Assembly (NCBI GenBank): GCA_004292705.1
Contig: RDXA01000403.1
Location: forward strand, 1-19,696
Direction: 5' to 3'
Source: Sphingomonadales bacterium
GTDB lineage: Bacteria; Pseudomonadota; Alphaproteobacteria; Sphingomonadales; Sphingomonadaceae
DNA: 19,696 bases
Shown one piece after another: positions 14,953 through 19,696 of the stretch. Position numbers and translations under genes: made by a program. The notes below the pieces were generated by a model that worked only from the letters and a program-made list of their open reading frames with translations, ran no database searches and was not told the origin of the DNA. How positions within the stretch are numbered: position 1 is the first letter of the stretch; the number at the start of each line of letters is the position of its first letter.

Positions 14953-16374
14953 TTAATCGCCGTCACCGGCGAGATTGCCGAGCCCGTGGCGATGCAGTTT
15001 GGAATAGAGGCTCTGGCGCGATAGACCCAGGATTTCCGCCGCCGAAGCGCGATTGTCCGAGGTGTAGCTGAGCGCGGCCTCGATGCACAGGCGCTCGATC
15101 AGGTCGGTGCTTTCACGCACGATATCCTTGAGCGACATGCGGCCCACGAGATCGGTCAGCTGCTCGACCGAGCGCGGCAGGTCTTGCGAGCCGGGCGGCA
15201 GATCGCGCAGTCGACGTCCGACAGGGCGGATCACGAAGGCATAATAGCCTTCCTCGCCAGAGGTGCGAACTGCTGATAATTCAACGGGTTCACCGTCGAC
15301 ATCATGACCAACTCTGAGGACAGTCGCAACATTGCGGGCCGCTCCATGCTGGTCGATCTGGCCCTCGATCAGATCAAGGTCGATCCCCGGCCGGCCAATC
15401 GATTCCGACAGGTGCCGCCCGCGAAGCTGGTCGACACTCGCGGCCTGGAGCATTTCGACAAAGGCGGCATTGGCGGTGACAATTTCGAGATTGCTGTCGG
15501 CCACCACGAAAGCATCAGGCATCTGGTCAACCAGCGCCAGCACCGGCGAGAAATCCCCCGCAGGGCGATCAGTCGCGGGAACCAGCCGCAAGAGCAGAAA
15601 CTGCCCGCGATCCTGCGTGAAGCCGTTGACCGAGGCCATGACTTCGCGCGCTCCACGGGCAATGCGGATGCGCCCCGGACTCACCGTGTCCGACACCAGC
15701 GCCGCGCCTACGAGCGCCTGCACGGCATCGTGGGAATTCTTGTCGATGAACGTCAGAAGCTTCTTGCCCGGCAGCCCCCCGGCGCGGGCGCCGACCAAGG
15801 CGTGCGCGGCCGGATTGGCCTCGCGGATGCGCAATGTGCCAGCTTCCACGATCAGCACCGGCTCGGTCGAGCGTTCGAACAGCATCCGGTAACGCGACTC
15901 GAGCTGGCGCATCCTGAGGTAATCGCGTTCAAGCGATTGCTGCACCTGAAGCAGGCGCTGCTGGAGCTTCCCCGCCTCACGCAGATCACGCCCGAAGGCG
16001 ATACGGTGCTCGCCCCCGTTGACGCTCAGCACGGCATAGCGGATCGGCACATCGCCATCGCGCGAGGGGTGGTTGACCTGACGCCAATGCTGCACCTCGC
16101 CGCGCCGGGCGGCGGCCAGCATCTCCATGATTTTCGGACGACTTTCGTCGGTAACCGTCTCGATCCAATTCATGCCGACCCAATCGGCAAAGGCCGGAAA
16201 CTCGCGTGGATCAAGGGCCACATCGAGGATCGTGCCGGTGTCGTCGAGCACCAGCGTGACATCTCCCGCCACCATCGCCAGCTTCATGGCCGCATCAGCA
16301 TCAAGCGTGTTGAACAGTTCGGCAGCCTTCCCAAACGGGTGCTTGCCTTCGATGCTGTGTTTGCGGGTGAGCAT
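14953..16374 (-). CDS. ppsR: PpsR/CrtJ, PAS-domain redox repressor of photosynthesis genes
   Basis: Transcription repressor that binds TGT-N12-ACA pairs and shuts down bch, crt and puc-type genes under oxygen. It has 473 residues, the family length. Three PAS-like regions lie at about 35-145, 165-280 and 290-395, with the Q-linker LQQRLLQVQQSLERDYLRMRQLESRYR after the first, and a Fis-type helix-turn-helix at about 430-467 (AAEILGLSRQSLYSKLHRHGL). The only cysteine is Cys430 (RLCIEAAL), at the conserved DNA-binding-domain position; the second PAS cysteine of Rhodobacter is missing. ATG 16374 has a weak ribosome site and lies 11 bases after the ppaA stop, so translation is probably coupled to ppaA. 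Confidence 0.95.
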   Translation of the reverse strand: MLTRKHSIEGKHPFGKAAELFNTLDADAAMKLAMVAGDVTLVLDDTGTILDVALDPREFPAFADWVGMNWIETVTDESRPKIMEMLAAARRGEVQHWRQVNHPSRDGDVPIRYAVLSVNGGEHRIAFGRDLREAGKLQQRLLQVQQSLERDYLRMRQLESRYRMLFERSTEPVLIVEAGTLRIREANPAAHALVGARAGGLPGKKLLTFIDKNSHDAVQALVGAALVSDTVSPGRIRIARGAREVMASVNGFTQDRGQFLLLRLVPATDRPAGDFSPVLALVDQMPDAFVVADSNLEIVTANAAFVEMLQAASVDQLRGRHLSESIGRPGIDLDLIEGQIDQHGAARNVATVLRVGHDVDGEPVELSAVRTSGEEGYYAFVIRPVGRRLRDLPPGSQDLPRSVEQLTDLVGRMSLKDIVRESTDLIERLCIEAALSYTSDNRASAAEILGLSRQSLYSKLHRHGLGNLAGDGD

Positions 16375-16385
16375 GGCGATCGAAC

Positions 16386-17279
16386 CTACCGGAGGTTCAA
16401 ATCACTGACAGCAGCGGTCTTTACCAGAGCATTTGCGAGTTCGAGCGCGGCGAGCGCGTCCGCGCCCGTGCCATCTGCCCCGACAGCGACTGCCAATCCC
16501 GGATTTTCGTTGATCATTCGTCCGCCGACAAGCACGATGATATGGGGGTTGGCAGATACGTTCCGCACCGCCTTGATAAGATTGCTCAAAGCCGCGCTAG
16601 GACAATCCCGGGCAAGCGTCAATCCTACCATGTCGAAGGGCTGGCGCGCCAGCCGGTCGAGCAACTCGCGCCGCTCGGGCTTGACCAGCGCCTCGCTGCG
16701 CCAGCCACCGCGGGCGAAGACTTCCTCGATCATCAGCGTGCCGAAATTGTGATGATCGCCCGGCATCGGCGAAAACAGTGCGCTAAAGGGCAAAGCGAGG
16801 CCCGCCAGGTCGGCTGGCGAACGCGACGCGACTTCGCGCATCACCTCCTGAAGCCGCCACAATCCCATTGTAACATCAAGGAAATCGCACTCGTCATTGT
16901 CCCACATCTCGCCCAATTTGCGGGCTGCCGGCGCGAGCAGATCGAGACAGATCGTCTCAACGCTCGCGCCCTTGGCGATGAAGGCATCGACCTCCTCGAG
17001 CAGGCTTGCAGCTTCGAGCCGGAGCGGAAGGACAGCGAAGCGCGATGCCTCGTCCGGGGTGATCGTCCGGAACAGCCCGGCGCGCGCGCGCGGCTGGGTG
17101 ACACTATGTGCCATCAACAGGCGCGGAATGATCTCGCCCTCAATGATGGCGTTGACCGAGTCCGGTTGATCCGAAGGACCGGAAGACCGTCGTCGCACCC
17201 GCTCCAGCGGTGCCGAGATAACCCCTCGTAACACAGCCGATCCTGCGCCGAACATCCCCGAAGCCTTCGAATCTCCCAT
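16386..17279 (-). CDS. ppaA: PpaA/AerR, cobalamin-binding antirepressor
   Basis: Partner of PpsR/CrtJ that binds vitamin B12 and modulates repression in response to light and oxygen. It has 297 residues. An unstructured N-terminus leads to a helical cap (LLEEVDAFIAKGASVETIC, then KLGEMWDNDECDFLDVTMGLWRLQ at about 121-144) and a Rossmann-like B12 domain. The motif DxHxxG is intact as D175-H176-H177-N178-F179-G180, so His177 is the likely axial cobalt ligand. ATG 17279 has GGGAGGG 8 bases upstream. It is directly upstream of ppsR (11-base gap) and divergent from bchF. The name ppaA versus aerR depends on convention; I cannot tell from sequence which in vivo behaviour applies. Confidence 0.92.
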   Translation of the reverse strand: MGDSKASGMFGAGSAVLRGVISAPLERVRRRSSGPSDQPDSVNAIIEGEIIPRLLMAHSVTQPRARAGLFRTITPDEASRFAVLPLRLEAASLLEEVDAFIAKGASVETICLDLLAPAARKLGEMWDNDECDFLDVTMGLWRLQEVMREVASRSPADLAGLALPFSALFSPMPGDHHNFGTLMIEEVFARGGWRSEALVKPERRELLDRLARQPFDMVGLTLARDCPSAALSNLIKAVRNVSANPHIIVLVGGRMINENPGLAVAVGADGTGADALAALELANALVKTAAVSDLNLR

Positions 17280-17434
17280 TCGTCAGACCCTCCCAGGTCG
17301 TGCGGACGAACCTTCCGCAGGAGGTAGTGACCATCCGTGTAGGAACGGTCTTAGCCCTGATCCCGAAAAGCCACGACTCCTGTCTACGCCTTTTTCGGTT
17401 TGGGTGCAAACGCACTTACCTGCCACAGCCTTAG

Positions 17435-17452
17435 CGTCAAGAAATATGAACG
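17435..17452. promoter_or_regulatory. Degenerate PpsR-like site on the ppaA side
   Basis: CGT-N12-ACG, reading CGTTCATATTTCTTGACG on the minus strand. Both halves differ by one base from TGT/ACA. It ends in TTGACG, as the bchG site does, and a weak TAAGTG lies 16 bases downstream (complement of 17413-17418), a possible ppaA promoter. Confidence is low on its own; the arrangement makes it worth recording. Confidence 0.4.
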
Positions 17453-17468
17453 TCCAATTTAGTTGACA
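17451..17468. promoter_or_regulatory. Near-perfect PpsR/CrtJ operator upstream of bchF
   Basis: CGTCCAATTTAGTTGACA has one mismatch to TGTC-N10-GACA and the same core as the sites at 1547 and 2722. It overlaps the previous site by two bases, so a PpsR tetramer could bridge both. Its right half holds the bchF -35. Confidence 0.7.
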
Positions 17469-17490
17469 CTCAATTTGGAAAGGGTAATCT
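17463..17490 (+). promoter_or_regulatory. Candidate bchF promoter
   Basis: TTGACA (17463-17468), 16 bases, TAATCT (17485-17490). The predicted start near 17497 leaves about 25 bases before ATG 17522, with AAAAGG as a weak ribosome site. It would drive bchF-bchN-bchB and onward. Confidence 0.5.
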
Positions 17491-17521
17491 TCGAGTCTGA
17501 GAGAAAAGGCTAACGCATCGA

Positions 17522-18082
17522 ATGACTCGGAAGGATCAGGCATCCCCGGTCGAACCTGGAACCACGGTGACAACCACGGTTAAGGGGGCGGGCCATGAGA
17601 GAGGGAAGAGCCGGGCGCTCTATACTGCTGAAGAGCGGGTGCGGCGCGACGAGTCGATCTGGACGATCGTTCAGGGGGTACTGGCCCCGCTCCAGTTTCT
17701 CGTCTTCATAGTCAGCCTCGGCCTCGTGCTGCGCACGCTGACCGCCGGCGAAGGCGCCTTCGCAGCCGATGTCTCGATCGTGATCAAGACGCTGGTGCTC
17801 TACACAATCATGATCACCGGCTCGATCTGGGAGAAGGTGGTGTTCGGCAAGTGGCTGTTCGCCCCGGCGTTCTTCTGGGAAGACGTGTTCTCGATGCTCG
17901 TGCTGGCGCTGCACACCTTGTATCTGGTGATGCTGCTCGGCTCGGTTGGCACGCTCGAGCAGCGGATGCTGGTCGCGCTGGCTGGTTATGCCGCCTATGT
18001 CATCAATGCAGGCCAGTTCCTGTGGAAGCTGCGCATGGCCCGGCTTGAAGGTGCCTCTGCACCTCGGGCGGTGACAGCATGA
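17522..18082 (+). CDS. bchF: BchF, 3-vinyl bacteriochlorophyllide hydratase
   Basis: Membrane enzyme that adds water to the 3-vinyl group of (bacterio)chlorophyllide, giving the substrate of BchC. It has 186 residues. The family core begins at LYTAEERVRRDESIWTIVQGVLAPLQF (about 33-59) and includes GSIWEKVVFGKWLFAPAFFWEDVFSMLVLALHTLYLVM, with about four membrane spans. About 30 residues precede the core, a Thr/Lys-rich stretch (TTVTTTVKGAGHERGKS) that I do not recall from Rhodobacter BchF. ATG 17522 fits the predicted promoter, but a GTG further in (codon 16) cannot be ruled out. The stop overlaps bchN as ATGA. Confidence 0.93.
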   Translation: MTRKDQASPVEPGTTVTTTVKGAGHERGKSRALYTAEERVRRDESIWTIVQGVLAPLQFLVFIVSLGLVLRTLTAGEGAFAADVSIVIKTLVLYTIMITGSIWEKVVFGKWLFAPAFFWEDVFSMLVLALHTLYLVMLLGSVGTLEQRMLVALAGYAAYVINAGQFLWKLRMARLEGASAPRAVTA

Positions 18083-19392
18083 GCGCGCTCGACGTCCTTG
18101 ATGGCTGCGCCGCGGAAATCGCCCGCGACGAAAGGATCACCAACCCCTCCGCCCGCCCGGTGCTGCGCGAACGCGGCCAGCGCGAAGTCTTCTGCGGCCT
18201 CACCGGCATCATCTGGCTGCACCGCAAGATGCAGGACGCCTTCTTCCTGGTGGTCGGTTCGCGCACCTGCGCCCACCTGCTGCAATCGGCGGCGGGCGTG
18301 ATGATCTTCGCCGAGCCGCGCTTTGCCACCGCGATCATGGAAGAGCGCGATCTGGCCGGCATGGTCGATGCCCAGGACGAGCTTGACCGGGTGGTGAACC
18401 GCCTGCTCGAACGCCGCCCTGACATCAAGACGCTGTTCCTCGTCGGATCGTGCCCTTCAGAGGTCATCAAGCTTGACCTTGCCAAGGCCGCCCAGCGCCT
18501 CGGCGCGGTGCATATGCCGCGGGTTCGCATCCTCAACTATTCGGGCAGCGGGATCGAGACGACCTTCACCCAAGGCGAAGATGCCTGCCTGTCGGCGCTG
18601 GTACCGGTGATGCCTGCCCTTCCCGCCGATGCGCCCAAGGAGCTGCTGATCGTCGGCAGCCTGCCGGACATCGTCGAAGACCAGTTCCTGCGCCTGTTTG
18701 CGGAAATGGGCATCGCCAAGATCGGCTGCCTGCCCGCCCGCAATGCCCGCGATCTGCCGAGCGTTGGCCCCGGCACCCGCTACCTGCTGGCCCAGCCCTT
18801 CCTGGGCGAGACCGCGATGGCGCTCGAAGGGCGCGGCGCGCAGCGGATCGAGGCGCTGTTCCCGTTCGGCGTGGAAGGCACCTCGGACTGGCTGCGTGCT
18901 GCCGCAGCGGCATTCGGAATCGACAAGGCCCTGACCGAACAGGTCATTGCGCCGGGCCGCGAACGCGCCCGTATCGCCCTGTCCAAACTGCGCCCGCAGC
19001 TGGAAGGTAAGCGCATCACCTTCCTGCCGGATTCGCAGCTCGAAGTGCCGCTCGCCCGCTATCTGCAGGACGAACTGGGCATGGAGCTGGTCGAGGTAGG
19101 CACGCCCTACCTCCACCGCGCGCACCTGGCCCGCGAGCTTGAAAGCTTCGGCCCCAACGTGCGCCTGTCGGAAGGCCAGCATGTCGAGCGCCAGCTGGAC
19201 CGCGTGCGTGCCGATCGGCCCGACATTACGGTCTGCGGCCTCGGCCTTGCCAACCCCCTCGAAGCCGAAGGGCTCACCACCAAGTGGGCGATCGAACTCG
19301 TCTTCTCGCCGATCCACGGCTTCGACCAGGCCGCCGATCTCGCCGAACTCTTTGCCCGGCCGCTGCGGCGCCGCGACATGCTGGAGATCTAG
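18079..19392 (+). CDS. bchN: BchN, light-independent protochlorophyllide reductase subunit N
   Basis: NifD-like subunit of dark-operative protochlorophyllide reductase (DPOR), which reduces ring D without light. It has 437 residues. The cluster-ligand cysteines Cys39 (VFCGLTG), Cys64 (SRTCAH) and Cys125 (GSCPSEVI) have the same spacings (25 and 61) as Cys26, Cys51 and Cys112 of Rhodobacter BchN. The start overlaps bchF by ATGA, and bchB begins 3 bases after the stop. The gene is intact. Confidence 0.97.
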   Translation: MSALDVLDGCAAEIARDERITNPSARPVLRERGQREVFCGLTGIIWLHRKMQDAFFLVVGSRTCAHLLQSAAGVMIFAEPRFATAIMEERDLAGMVDAQDELDRVVNRLLERRPDIKTLFLVGSCPSEVIKLDLAKAAQRLGAVHMPRVRILNYSGSGIETTFTQGEDACLSALVPVMPALPADAPKELLIVGSLPDIVEDQFLRLFAEMGIAKIGCLPARNARDLPSVGPGTRYLLAQPFLGETAMALEGRGAQRIEALFPFGVEGTSDWLRAAAAAFGIDKALTEQVIAPGRERARIALSKLRPQLEGKRITFLPDSQLEVPLARYLQDELGMELVEVGTPYLHRAHLARELESFGPNVRLSEGQHVERQLDRVRADRPDITVCGLGLANPLEAEGLTTKWAIELVFSPIHGFDQAADLAELFARPLRRRDMLEI

Positions 19393-19395
19393 GCG

Positions 19396-19696
19396 ATGCA
19401 ACTGGCAGTCTGGACATATGAAGGCCCGCCCCACGTCGGCGCGATGCGTGTCGCCACCGCGATGGAGAAGCTCCACTACGTGCTGCACGCTCCGCAGGGC
19501 GATACCTACGCGGACCTGCTGTTCACGATGATCGAACTGCGCTCGAAGCGTCCACCGGTCACCTACACCACCTTCGAGGCGCGTGACCTTGGCAAGGACA
19601 CCGCGCAGATCTTTCAGGATGCCGCGCGCGAGGCTGTGACCCGCTTCAACCCGCAGGCGATCATCGTCGGCGCTTCGTGCACCGCCGAACTGATTC
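19396..19696 (+). CDS. bchB: BchB, light-independent protochlorophyllide reductase subunit B (5' part)
   Basis: NifK-like partner of BchN in DPOR; only about 100 codons are inside the window and the frame is open at the right edge. The start MQLAVWTYEGPPHVGAMRVA and HAPQGDTYADLLFTMIELR are diagnostic. Asp36 (in QGDTY) is the unusual aspartate ligand of the NB [4Fe-4S] cluster, and ASCTAELI near the edge contains the next conserved cysteine. It lies 3 bases after bchN. By PGC layout bchH, bchL and bchM should follow outside. Confidence 0.96.
   Translation, partial: MQLAVWTYEGPPHVGAMRVATAMEKLHYVLHAPQGDTYADLLFTMIELRSKRPPVTYTTFEARDLGKDTAQIFQDAAREAVTRFNPQAIIVGASCTAELI

Noticed and set aside
14799..15071. 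A 90-residue plus-strand frame between bchG and ppsR
   Set aside because: It ends inside ppsR, has many Arg/Cys/Trp residues, and shows no ribosome site or recognisable feature.
1..19696. Mobile elements, CRISPR arrays, tRNA/rRNA genes or a foreign island
   Set aside because: No transposase, terminal repeats, spaced direct repeats or RNA-gene hallmarks were seen. Gene order and base composition are uniform for a photosynthesis gene cluster.

Overview
This window is a large part of a photosynthesis gene cluster (PGC) from a GC-rich alphaproteobacterium. The gene order, the lack of pufC and pufQ, and the single LH1-type antenna set point to an aerobic anoxygenic phototroph of the Sphingomonadales (Erythrobacter/Porphyrobacter-like). 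That assignment is inference from layout and protein character, not from a database search.

Layout. (1) 1-1494, minus: crtD, carotenoid desaturation, running off the left edge and broken by a frameshift near 404-412. (2) 1589-10219, plus: crtF, bchC, bchX-bchY-bchZ, pufB-pufA-pufL-pufM, a carotenoid/bacteriochlorophyll/antenna/reaction-centre superoperon ending in two hairpins at 10225-10301. pufM carries an apparent N-terminal deletion and frameshift. (3) 14655 down to 10323, minus: bchG, a PucC/BCD-family transporter, bchP, tspO and a small membrane protein. (4) 17279 down to 14953, minus: the regulators ppaA/aerR (cobalamin-binding) and ppsR/crtJ. (5) 17522 to the right edge, plus: bchF, bchN and the start of bchB.

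How the parts work together. BchN/BchB (with BchL, outside) and BchX/Y/Z are the two nitrogenase-like reductases of the pathway. BchF hydrates the 3-vinyl group, BchC oxidises the resulting hydroxyethyl group, BchG attaches the isoprenoid tail and BchP reduces it to phytyl. PufB/PufA form the core antenna and PufL/PufM the reaction-centre core. CrtD/CrtF make methoxylated carotenoids. PpsR, PpaA and TspO provide redox/light control.

Regulation is readable. Two perfect TGT-N12-ACA PpsR operators (crtD/crtF and upstream of bchC) and three one- or two-mismatch variants (bchG; two in the ppaA/bchF gap) each sit on or beside a TTGAC-type -35 element. The puf transcript has hairpins in every intercistronic gap I examined except pufL-pufM.

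I did not find a new type of system. The main points for a second look are the two disrupted genes in an otherwise intact cluster, the single-cysteine PpsR, the overlapping divergent promoters, and mutually exclusive hairpins between bchP and tspO. I see no rRNA, tRNA, CRISPR, insertion sequence or attachment site.
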